DNA of 64,000 nt from positions 26,440,974 through 26,504,973 of the forward strand of contig CM046832.1 of assembly GCA_025618425.1 (NCBI GenBank), written 5' to 3'. Source of the DNA: Heliocidaris tuberculata. Lineage: Eukaryota; Echinodermata; Echinoidea; Camarodonta; Echinometridae. The translations under genes were made by a program, and so were the position numbers. Positions 38,701 through 52,200 of this stretch are shown here, piece after piece. The notes beneath the pieces were generated by a model, which did not search any database, was not told the DNA's origin, and was given only the letters and a program-made list of their open reading frames with translations. The first letter of the stretch is position 1. Each line of letters starts with the position of its first letter.

Positions 38701-41700
38701 TCTGTCCATCATTTGGTTTCAGAATGTGTAATTTTATCTGCTCACTCTTCTTCTGTCAGTCAATCCGTCTGTCCATCATTTGGTTTCAGAATGTGTAATT
38801 TTATCTACAAACTTTCCTATCAGTCAATCCATCTATCAATTTCACTGTCCTGTTTACGTGTCCATCTGTCTGTTTGTGTAACACCGTTTACCACAACATC
38901 ATGGAAGGGTGATGAAGTTTGAAACTTTGCATAGATATTAGAAGTGTATTATGACAGGATAAGGTGAAAGTTTACATTATAGAAGTGATAGTGTTTGCGT
39001 GATCTCTGCGGTATGATTGCTCAAGAATCTTTGTCCAATACTGAACTCAATCGAGGAAACAATAGGCAGTTAATCAAAACATGTTTAAAAGGTTAACTTT
39101 ATAACCACTTGATAACCCCAAAGTAATTGTCCTCATTACTTAAATGTCAGTCATATGTTCATCATGTGCTTGAATAACCATTGTTCATTGTATCTCACTA
39201 AAAAGTGCATGATTAGATAACACAAAGAGAGATACAAGGTCCACCTTGAGTAAAGGGTATTCACCATCTGTATGTGAGACAATGGTTGTCCAGGGACTTC
39301 TGTTGGAATACTGTCAAATTCTTAGTGGGTTAGAATAACATACCACTGTGTATTTGTGAAGAGTCTTTATTAGCTGTCATTGTCAGAGCTGTAATCAAAC
39401 AAATTGAGTGATGGTCAAAGGTAGCTTGCGGCCTTGGTAAAAGGTTACATGAATTTGTGATAATGGTATCTTAAGGCATTTTGTCCTTTTTGACAAAATT
39501 GTCAGGGGAGCTAATGGTATGTGAAACAAATGCAGCCCAATAAATACCTGTTACTTTTACCACACCTTTTTAGAAGAGTCCATACTGACACAGCAGTTAA
39601 AAAGTGCATGGATATGATGATCTTTCTATTGTAGCAAATACGAAGATTTTGAGTTTTTTCTATTGTTTGATTTTGTTGGGATCACATCTGCATAAATGGG
39701 ATACAGTTGATATAATTATATTGTGCAATAATCCAGAAACTAGCCCATTGCATTGGATGCTAGAATTGATGGAATGAAAATAAAGAAACTGATAATGAAT
39801 TGAGTAAAGGATGGGGCACATATGTCATTGTTTTAAACATGTGATTTTGATCTTGGCAGTAATATTTGAATTTTTAAATATTATTGAATGTCAATAAGTA
39901 TGTTACAACACTCTCTTTATTTGCTCTGTCATCAGAAAACCATCATCCGGTTCCTCCAAGCAGTGTTTATGCCCATCGTAAGGACCATCGATACAGTCTT
40001 GAAACAACCAGCTGAAGAAGCCGATACCCAAGCTACCATTGATAAACAGACTTTAAGGAGATGCTACTTTCAGTTCCTCCAATGCATTGCAATGAACGAT
40101 TGTCTGGAGGTTATTAGTCACCAAGGTAAGTCATGAATATATGCAAATGTATTTGATATGAATAATCATCTTTTGATTATGACGTGATTATCATGATGCG
40201 CTGGCCAAGTGAAATATGAACAAAGCCTTTAAGGTAATCTGCTGCCTGATTTTACCTTATTGTTTTTGTTGGTAATTGTGAATGATTTTGTTACTGTTAG
40301 GTTGGGGCATATCGTCGTCATTTTTACGAACTGACGAATCCGCGCACGTGCGCAAATACGCGCTTTGGAGAAAACAGTTTTAGGAATCTTGTTTGAATGG
40401 CCAGTGCTTCCTTATTCCGTATATATATACATAATACTATACACCATTTCAAAATTAAAGTCATAAGCTTTCCTTTGATGAATATATCGATACATGAAAT
40501 TATGCAACGAAAGCAAATTCCATTATCTAAGAACATCTAGATCTATAAATTTGTACCCGCCAATTCACGTTTCTGCGCACCGCGCACGGATTCGTCAGTT
40601 TGTAAAAACGACGATGATATAATCCAACTTATTCCTGACACCCCTCAACCCAACACTACTCTCAAGGCAAGAAAGAAAAACATACCTTACGAAGCCTGGT
40701 TCAGACATGACCTGATGCGGCAAACGGCCTCAAATGAACGACATGTAATTGAGTGGGCAAGTGGAGGTGGAAAAAAAACTGATTACATGCAACAGATGCC
40801 CCAAAGCATACTTAGCATAAATTTCATGTGTAATGGAAAGATACAGGCATGTGGACCACACTGTGCGTATGTCATTTTACTTTGCTGCCATATTGGTTTT
40901 TGTTTTGTTTTGTTTTTGTTGGCGATGGCGTAATATGCAAAATGTGAACGAGGCTTCCAGCATGTGCAATGAGATCTATGCTCCTTTGCATGAAGGTACT
41001 GATTAGACACTAGTTGCAATTAAATTGCAATTTAATTGCAATTTACCTACTTAGTGTCAGCCAATCAGAATCCAACTTGGACCAAGCTACAACGTTCTGA
41101 TTGGCCACAGTGCAATAGAGCCTAGACTTTGTTGCAGACTGGAAGAGTTGACGTAGTGAGTTTCATTTTCCATGTAAATACAGTATATGCTTTAAAGGGA
41201 TTGATTAACTTTGCCCAGGATTGAAAAAAAAATCACTGTTCCAGCTAATTCTGTAATCATAATTGCAAACCTTTAGGTCAGACAGGAATCGCTTGAGTTT
41301 TATAAGCTGATCGGTCGTCTATGTATCAAGATATTTACGATTGAACATTGATGTCGGGATAGAGTACCACCGAACCCTAAAGAAATCTTACGGTTGGCAT
41401 ACCTTGCTCTATCACAGAATACCGTACGGGCTGGAAACCGCTCCGAAATCGCCAAGCGCTGGTGCTTGGTTTTTGTGACTGCAGCGCAGCGACGAAGCCG
41501 AGCGACTTGTGCTAGCGATTAATCACGATTTTCTCTTTTTTAGCAGAGTAAACAGGTTCCATTTTCTCTCATACTTTCACATATCCTTAATTATATATGT
41601 AGTTAGAGGAGTGCACACAATTCACTGGCATTTGAGCTGATTTCACAATTTCTCACAAAGTTAATCAATCCCTTTAATTAAGAACTCTAGGAGTGGGGGT

Positions 41701-43177
41701 GTTATTTGCTAAAATCTACTCTCAAGATTAGTGTATCAGAATCAGAAAGATTACTTTATTAGGAAACCTAATAGTAATTACTCAATACAAACAACATATT
41801 TTTGTAGATCAAAGATGAATGGGGCAATTGGTAGGAGTGGTCATTCCCCCCCCCCCCCCTTCTTCTTCCTCTTTCTTTCTTTCTTTCCTAGTAATGAATA
41901 TAAGCCTGAAAAGGTGCTCAATCAGATGCTTTTCGTAGCTTTATATGAATTTATTTTTAGTCTAGAAACCATCGAGGTCTAATTAATTATTTTATCCAGG
42001 GGTTAGTGATGATTAATGACCAGAAAATATTTATCACATGTAGTTTTAGTTTCTTTGGGTTTAGGTTATAATGGAATCTGAATCTCAATTTTTGTACTCT
42101 TTTGCAAAGTAATTAATCAACATTTGGCAACTTTGCAACTATTGAAGATAGATTAGCCAATTGGCTGGTAGATTAGTACATTCTTCAAATGGATTTTTTT
42201 TTTTTTTTTCAGTACCAGTGTTTCCGTATTCTGTTTCAGTCTCAGTGACAGTGATAGGGAGGAAATTATAAATGAATAATTGTATTTTTAAAATATACTT
42301 GATCACAATACTTCTAATGATTTATAAAAAAACAGATTTAGCTGGAAATTGATCATATAACAGGAAATTTAATTGTGTGTCATTACCTCTGTTGATGAAT
42401 ATCGGAATACATAGAAAATAAAAGAGAAGATTTATATTTTACAAACTCTATTAATCACAACTTTGAAGTACAGTGTATTGTGATAAGTCATATGTTCATA
42501 TTTCAGTATACAGTGTATAAATAAGAACACTGACATTATAGACCTTGGGCCTGTAACATAAAGAGATCAATTGTAACTCTTCAGTACATGGTTTGCCATA
42601 GACTTACGATCAATTGTATCTCTTCAGTACATGTTTGCCATAGACTTATGATTGATATCAATCGTAAGATTAATTGTATCTCTTTATGTTACAGACCCCC
42701 TGGGGTGGTATTATGAGGACCATTTTATCTCTAAAATTGGTTATTTTTTATCTTTTTGAAAAAAAGTGGTATTCTGAGACTACATTTTATCCCTGATTTT
42801 ATCTCGTATTTCATCTCAGTATCATATCTCTTGTATGCATATACATGTTGTACGCATGATATGTGCAACTTAAAATGCTTACGCCCATCATATTTGTGGG
42901 AAAGATAAAATTAAACTTAAATGGGCGTGTCTTAGATGAGATAAAATCTCACTAAAATGGTTCTCAGAATACCGATTTAAACAGATTTTAGGGGTTTTTT
43001 TTATCTCACCGACTTAAAATCTCAGATTTTATCTGAGATAAATTGAATCTCAGAATACACCCCCAGGAATTGCTTTTAGCACTTTACTGAAAAGGTTACA
43101 TTCATTTAAAGGAATGAAATATGTTGTTTTAGTAGTGAAATTAAAATTTTCTGTATGAAGCTACATAGTATGTTCGT

Positions 43178-43245
<68 letters not shown>

Positions 43246-46200
43246 GGTTTACCTTTGATATTATTTTTTATTACATCCAATCATTCTGTTGTAGTACATT
43301 GATGATTGATTGATTCATACATAATGCAATAGATATGCACTGACTGACATGTAGAACTTAAAAAAAGAGGATGAATGAGGTATAAACATATGGTTCGATA
43401 TTGAATTGCACTTCCTGTAATTTGTTTAGCTTTGTACCATCTGGCATGTGTTATATTATATTATAAAACGGGTTCAAGAATGTAGCCATCCTGATTGGTC
43501 AAACAACATCACGTGACCGTGCAAAAAAAAAGTGATAACGCACGGCGAGGGGACTAACGCACGGCTAATCCGGATCAAACACTAAGATTGTAAGAAAACA
43601 CTAAAATTGTAGACCCGTTTTATAAAACTATTAATACATGGTTGTGAGTTCGTGCGTTAGTGCGATCCAGCAACACGCAGGTTTTTATCGTGGTGTCTAA
43701 CACACTCGGCTACGCCTCGTGTGTTAGTACACCACGATAAAAACCTTTGTGTTGCCAGATCGCACTAACGCACTCCCAACCATGTATTAATAGTATATTT
43801 GTATTCTCTGTAAACAGAAAAATGTATCGATGGCATTGTAACTAAGCATTTTGGGTAGTAAGCTAACTGAATTGTCATGTAGGCATCATAGTAATGTACA
43901 TTTTAATTTGAGGCCATGAAATAATTGAAAATAGTCATATTTCCTAAAGCATGAGTATGTAGATTAATTGAAATATGAATCATTGCTGTGCTGCAAAGAT
44001 TTTGGTAGTGTTGATTAATTACTGTTGAAGATAGTCCTTCCAGAGAACCCTTGGTTCTGAATTGTTCATTCTACTATCTTTGTATTAATGAATAGAACAT
44101 TCCCCTAAACTATATTATCTTGAAACCCTATTATACATAAAATATCAGACAAGATTTCTGAAAGGCATTTTGAATGACAGTGGTTTCAGGTTTTTGCATC
44201 ATCATCATTGAACATAAAAAAAACTAAAAAATTTACTGGTATACATAGAATTTTTTTTTTTTTTTACTGGTATATGTCAGTAGTTAGGGACAGAATATTA
44301 TGCAGGATGTGAATCGTGTGTGAAATGGTATATTTCTGTCTAATTTTTTCATGTTTAGATTGTATTTGCTAGTGAGGATTTCATAAAAATCCCTTTGCCA
44401 ACATTTCATATTGTCTGTTTAAGATAAGAGGATGTTGAATCTTCAATATTTATTACCTATTATGGCTTTCAGATAACAATATTGCTATAAAAACCACCTT
44501 AAGTTTGTGTTTATCCCAGTTAAAATGACAACTAACCCACAATAATTGGATAATTCTGTCATGTCATAAGAACTGCAGTACTTCCCATTTCTTTTCTTCT
44601 TTTTTTTCTCTAGTTATTGTTTCTTTCTTTTGTTTCAGAGCAACCATGTTTTGAGGAGGTATTATTGAGCGTGGTTCGTGCCACAATTGAGGAACCAGAT
44701 CCTGTGGTAAGTGTGTTTAATTCTGTTCATAGCTTTATTTAACTTTTATAGGCCCTTTTATAGGCATTATAAAGTATATATAATCTTTGTAATGTATATA
44801 TCATTTCTCTGACATTATATGATCTATTCATCTTCCTGTTCATCTTCTTTTTTAATAATACATGATCTTTTTATTGTCTGTTTTTATTTACCAGTCTTCT
44901 GGTCTTATTGTAAGCTTATACAGCTTCCCTGATAAAGCAATCTCTTCTAAATGTCATCTGTTTTTTTGTTTTTTTTTTGTTGTAAAGCACTCTCATGACC
45001 TTTCCATAGTTTCTGTGAAATGTAGGAGATGTGACCATAATATCCTTTAGATCCCTTGTGGTTTGTTTACGAGGTGAATGTACAGAAATGTCTGTTTGAT
45101 TCTTCAATGTCTTTGTCCTAAATATTGTGCAGTATATTGTACTATGTGAACTGATGTTATGCAATGAAATTGAGATTAAGGCACACATGCCTCACATATG
45201 GTCATTTTTTTTCTTTGTTGTTTGTTTTGTTTTAAATAATTATGAAGGAACCCATGAGAGTAAATATATTCTTACATATGTATATTAACAAACATACAGA
45301 CACACACACAATGAATATAGATCTGGAAAATCCCAAAAGAGCCATTACGAGAAATCTTAATGTAGAATTTTGGTCATTTTCTGTCAATTTTTCTCAACTT
45401 GATTAAAGGGCAATCCAACCTTGGTAATGAGATAATTTGTGTGAAAGCAGAAAAATAAGAAAAACAGAACGGTGAAAGTTTGAAAGAAATCAGACAAGGA
45501 ATGGAATAAGAAAGTTATGGATGTTTGAAAAATGAGACCACTACATCTATGTGAATCTCAAACTGGCAATTTGGTGATTCGATTGTGACTTGTTTGTGGA
45601 CAACTCTCCCATTTGTCGTACACAAAAATATCATTAATTTGCGGTTTTCTTCGAGGCGCTTTTACCCTCGGGGCAGTACTCAGAATATATTGGAGATAGC
45701 ATATTGTTATAGGTCCTCATGAAAGAAAGAGATCCTACTGAGTAATACATTTTGAAAAAAGTGACATTTTAGTCATTTTGTGTGTTGGGGTGAATGGGGA
45801 GTTGTCCAAAGCTACATCACAGTGACATTACCTATTCGGCCAATTTGAAATTCCCATATGTATAGTGATTACAACTTTCAAAAATTCATAACTTTCTTAT
45901 TGCTTGTCCGATTTCGTTCAAACTTTCACCAATCGGCTTCTCTGATTTTTCCTCTTTCTTTCAAAGCGACTTGCTATTAAGATTGGATTTCCCTTTAAGT
46001 AGTAGCCATATGATGAATTAGTCATGGTAACATGCCTATAGCCAGGTTAATAATGTCATTGCAGTGAGAACAGTATTGATACCGATGAGGCTACCCATTA
46101 TAAACATGACATATTATCATTGGTGTTGTTTTTAAAGTGTACCAATCACCTGAAAAAATAATTTGTGTACAGCTAGAAAGTATAAAATCAACCCCAAAGA

Positions 46201-49200
46201 ACTTTGTCTGGTATTCTATAGGTCAACAGTTAATGAGTATGAAGGAAATAAAGGATAACATGAAAATGCTCACGCGGAACCGAACTCAGAGTTTGGTTCC
46301 GCGCGAGCCTTTACCTTGGCGAGTGCGTACAGGTGCATCAAGTGGTCTACTTTCGAGTCGCTTTTACCCTTATAGAGAGTGTAATTAAAATTGCAATATC
46401 TCTTTATAGAATTAATATTCAAAGCCCATATTTTGAATATGGTATAATGACATGCAACTTCTAACATACAGAGCAAAATTATTGTTGGTGATTGGTACCC
46501 TTTAATAATGATGATGATGATCTTAAATTAATGTGTAATAATTTCCTGTTTATTGTCCAGATGATCAAGACATGCTTCAACATCCTGAAGAGATTGATAG
46601 AGTCTTGGGGTGGGAACGGAGGAATGCCTCTCTTTAGAGATTTCATCTACAAGTATGTCATTCCGGCCTGCTTCTTAGCTCCTCTCCAGAAGACCTTTGA
46701 CCTCTCTGATGCACAAACCGTTATGGTGAATAAAATCCATCTTTCTATATATGATGATAGAGAGAGAGAGAGAGAAAGAAAGAAAAAGTGCCATATTGTT
46801 TGTTACAATAAAATGTTATAATTGTGATGTATCATGCTTCAATTAAACAGATCTTTCACTTTCTCAATAAGATTTGATTTTTAGTTTTATTTTGTAATTG
46901 CTTTTTATGTGAAGTGTATTTTTATGATTTCCTGACTGATATCAAAATGATGGAGGAAAAATGATTCAAACTATTTTTTTTTGTTGATAATATATAGATT
47001 CAAATTATTCTCACTTCAAATATTGTGCTGTTTATTAATGTTCCTTTGAACAAAGAACCATAGATGTTGATGAAACATTAATCAAATTGAAAACTATAAT
47101 ATGATTATTAGATTGTGGCTTAGAGTTCTTATACTTTCTTCCGTATTATCATAAGGAACTAAATCCATATTTCAGAATTATCAGTACCTTTTATTAGAAT
47201 GGAAATTTTTACAAAAAGGTTTATAAATCATAGACTCCAACTGTAATAGGTTTTTTTTCTTCTAAGACTAATTCCTCATTTCTTTATCCTCTACAGGCCT
47301 TAGCTGAAGCTTCAACAGTACTTAAGAGTATTTACACTAAAGATGGATTAAACCTAATCCAGTATCTTCAAACAGAATGCTTTATGTCTCTGCCAGTCCA
47401 TGTGGACACAGACTCCGCCCAGGTGAGTTTACACTTCCATACTTTCAACTAAACCTCAAGCCCAATTTCTTATGTCTCTGTAAAGATAAAGTTGAGGTCT
47501 AGTCATGCGATTATTTTGTGGGAAAAAAAGAAAGTCTGGAAGCGATTGGAAAAGGTTGATTATGTTGTACATAGGAAGAGGTGTATGCTCTCGGGTTTTG
47601 GAATCAAAATGAGAAAAAAATTGAGAGATCAACAATAGCTGCAAGACATTCGCCGATGATGGCACTATACAGTGCGTATCAAAAGAAGTATACCCAACTT
47701 TGGTAGCTTCTAATTAAGAACCTATTACCTCTATGGGCTTAAAATTTATTTCAGTAAAGAGCAACTTATCTTCTGTCAAATGATATCTTATTCATAACCG
47801 TGCTGCAATGGATGACTGAGCAGCAGGCTTTTAAAAAGTATTGTCAAAATCCTCTTATACCAAGTCTGGGCTAAAGCCACAAATTTGCGTCAAAACCAAT
47901 TATGCATATGTTATTCCAGTTCGAAAGCAGTAATGCTTAGTTATTTCAATTGATTTTGTGCATATGAATTGAAAAGTTGTTAATGTCAACCCAAACTCAA
48001 GAATAGGCTTATTATAAGCATAATTTATGATATTTTCTTTGCCATGCTGACACCATCTCGGTTTCATCCGCATCCCTTATTTAAGGAAAGCCTTTTTATT
48101 GAGTCATTCAGAATGGACAAAGTTTGTTTGAGAAGCTATCTTTTTTTAGGAAAGTCTACTATTAATTACTTTGGTAATTCTCAACACATGTATCCTTCCT
48201 TATATTTTTTCAGTCTTTAAAGTCAGTAAACCATTGAGTTCATTGAGTTCATGTGCTATTCGAGGATAACACCTTATGCTGGTGAAATGGTGCACTGCAG
48301 CACGTTTTTAGTTATCATGAGACAAGGAGTTAGAAGGCGGTTAAAATAAAATGAGACTATCATATGGATTGAAACAAGATCATGTGAAAGCTTAGATACC
48401 CTGCATCGCTTTATACAATGAAGCATTGAAGCATGAAAGAGAATTCATCTTTTAAAAGGTTTCTAGCCTGAAGTAACACATTCGTATGGCTTGACCAACA
48501 TTCATTGCATCAGCCCTAACTTGGAACAAGGAGATTTTGACAACAATTTTTTAAAATACTGATGCTCAGTCATCTGTGGCAAAAAAAAAAAATGAATGAG
48601 GTATCATTAGACAGAAAACAAGTTACTCTTTGCCTTGAAATAGATTTCAAGATCACATTGATTATAGCTTTTTAATTAGGGGCTATCAAAGTTGGGTATT
48701 CTTTTTTTGGATATGCACTGTATTACTTTTGTTGTGACGCCTACATCTGGCACAGGCACGTGTTATGAGTTTTCCTATTGACCAGCTGATATGTTTTATT
48801 CAAGAGTGGGTCTAAAATACTATCGAAAGGTGACTTAAACATTGATTAAATCATTTCAATGTTTATGGGGTTCCGTTGCATAGCAACAGTGTGCTGGTCA
48901 GAGGAAAATGATAGTACTGTATCATGTCGTTCGTAGCCGTGTCTGTCGATGCAAGGCTGAAGTAAGTTGACTGACGCACACCAATAGCAATATACTGTAA
49001 GCGAAAGGACCGGAAGTGGACAGCACAATTGAAACTGGACCCACTGCTCCCGCATCGTGCGTCAGCAAATCAAAAGCAAGCATTTGATGAATATCTGTTG
49101 ACGTCCTCTAGCTGCTGAATAGTTTTATTTATTGTTGATCCTTCGAATTGACTTAATAATGCTGACAGTCTCATGCACTTCACACAGAAGAGTCTATATG

Positions 49201-52200
49201 GGACTACACACACATGTGGCATGAAAGTTTGGTCCAAACATTTCAGCTGTTTTTCATCATATTTGGAACATAGGGGCATTTCAAGATCAATCCTTTTTTC
49301 TCTGTTGTATTCTTCTAACTGACATAAAAATAATGAGGAAGCTCACAAATAATTTTTTCACCTTTACTGGAACCCAACCTCTTTAAATCAAATATTCGAC
49401 AAAGGTCAATCCAATCTATACTTCCTGATAGTACTACATTTAGAAGTCCAGAATTTACATGTTCAGATGTGGCAGAACCTTGAAATGATGAAATAGATCT
49501 GTGCATGGTTGTATTTAGAATTCGCTCTCATATCCTCAGTTTCAGTTTCATATTAAATATAATGTCATTTTGAAACCCTTCAAATTTGAGTATCTCTTTT
49601 AAAACTTTTTTAATACAGACTAAAAAAAGAAAAAAAAAATCCCGTTTTAGAAGCTTTCAGTTTCTGGATTAATCTGAAATCTCTTTGTCATGATGTATTC
49701 ATGTTACATATTGATATTAAGAGGTTTCAGATGATGCTGTTTTCTCTTACCTACTATAGAGTGTTTTCATTGTTTTCAAGGTATTAGCTTTAAAAATTGT
49801 GTTTATGGTACAAGTTATAAAATGCTACAAACCTGTAAAACCAATCATTCAGACCCATTCAGACATGAAGTGTTATACCGTTTTCTGTGCAATGTGTCCC
49901 GTATGACATGTGACATTTATTCATGTATTTCATCCATGAATAAAAAATCTCTTGATATTACCCTGACTAATTGTAGCGATACCAATGAGCACCATTATTC
50001 AACATTTGGTCATATTGAGAGTTTCTTCATTTTTTAATGAAATTTGAGGAAGAAAGACATGTGTCTTAAGGGACACACTGAACAGAATTGCCCTTGGAAG
50101 AAAATGCTGAGAAAAAATAAATGAGATAAGTGTAAACTAGTGTACTTTGGAATTCTGTATCTCATAACGCACAGATTAGTGACTATATGTGCATAGCGGC
50201 CTTTGTTATACATAGCTTTGTGTTTTGTAACCCCCTCCTCCAATGTTGCCTCTCAGCATTTATTTACATGCAAAATTTTGCTCTGGTGATTTTTAGGTGG
50301 TCCACTGCATTTTGTCTGAATGAGCCTTTTATACACAATGCACGTTTAGGTCATTCACTGTATAATACCAATCATTAGGTTTAATCAGGGTTTGTGCATA
50401 TACAGTCAAAACTGCTTTAGCGACCACCTCCACCTATATAGAAAGACCACCTGTCTATAAAGACCACAATTTTTGTTTCCCTCGAACAATGTTTCTCATT
50501 GAAATGTGTATTAAAGGAACCTGTCCATAAGGACCACCTGCTCATAAAGACCGCTTTTCTTGTCTCCCTTGAGTGGTCTTTACAGACAGGTTTCACTGTA
50601 TGTGAATGTAGGTATCCAGCATTTCACTGAATCAAAGTGAGATAAGAAAGAAAGAAAAGGAAATCCTACCACAGTACCACTGATAACTCTGCTATTGAGC
50701 ATAGAATTTATTTGTTAGATTTTATCTATTGAGGTAAATTAGATAAATTTGGAATTTCAGAAAGAGAATATGTTTCAGAGAAAAATATATTTCCCCTCCT
50801 AAGTAGAAATTCATTTTGTTATTTTCATCCACTTTTCTCTTTCAAGGCTTTTGGAAATATATGGTCCTAATTTTGATCTGATTGCGGTCTGAGATGCACC
50901 AACTAAAACATTTCAAATAATCTCAAGACCGAGAGCAACTTTATGGGTTATCATTCTTATTGAGAATAGGAGATTTTTTTTTCTACAAATGCATTTAAAA
51001 AACAAAAAAGGAAATACTCCCAAATCGATCCACATTGTAAATAATGATATCATAGCACCTTGTCTTGTCTAAGCATGTTTCCTGATAAGATGTCCTCAAG
51101 AGGTTGAACGAGGAAGTACTACACCTTGTGGGGGAAGACGATTATTTATAGGTGTGATATTTGTATATTTGAAGTTGCAAAGTTTGCTTGAATTCATATT
51201 CATTTGAAGTATATGGCTTTGTCAAGTTATCCTTCCTTCCTTGAAGATGGATTGACTCATCAAAGGAATTTAGGCTTATCTTAGAATGCCAAAAAAGTAG
51301 AATTACCAAGGGGATTTATACACCATTGTTATTTAAAGGCATTCACAAATGTTTTTTTGGAAAACACACCTGTATACTCATATAACTGTTGCTATCATTA
51401 CATGAAGAACAAACGCTGTGTCCAAGAAACAGGCAAGTCTGTTCAGTGTTTGATAAGTAATCATAATAGAAATAAGAAACACTTGTCCTTAACAACTTTA
51501 CATATTTGTTGACCTGTTTTTACTTTAAATATATATTTATTGAATGAAGCTTTGTTATAGGTAATCCCTAACTAAAATGGAGGCCTCACAGACGCCCCCC
51601 CCCCCCTTCCAGAATTTAGGCTCTTTGAACTCTTGAACATTGTTTGATCTCAAGTTAATTGCATTCATTGAGTCAGTGGACTCATTATCATGTTCTTTGA
51701 ATGTCAATTCACCTTAGACCTCAATTATCAGTAATGATCATCTAGCAACGCAATTCATATTTAGCCCTGTTTCCAAAGAATGGATGAACCAATTCAACTG
51801 TACTTAAATAATGAAATCAGTAAAAAAAAAAAAAAAAAATTTAAGTTCTTGAACTTTGGTATTCTATATTCTATATTCTTTATAGGTTTAATGGATAATT
51901 TTTATTGAGAGTTACTCTCTATAATACAAGTGAAATGATGTCATTTCATAGGCAATGATAAAAAAGCATTAAAATCAAGAATGAAATATTTTTCAAAAAA
52001 ATTCATAGTATATTTCAATTTCTATTTGCCAAAAGGATGAATAAGTGAAAACCAGATAAATACTAGTGTCCAAATACTCTATACATGTAGCAATAACGTT
52101 AATCGTAGTGAGCTAGGAACTTTGAATAGATTTATATACAAATCAGTGCGGGGAAAAGACTGCCTCAACTGCTGAGTTGCACCTGTACAAAAAATTTATT

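Noticed and set aside
38589..38850. CRISPR-like regular repeat
   Set aside because: The units are contiguous 67-bp tandem copies with no distinct spacers, in an animal intron.
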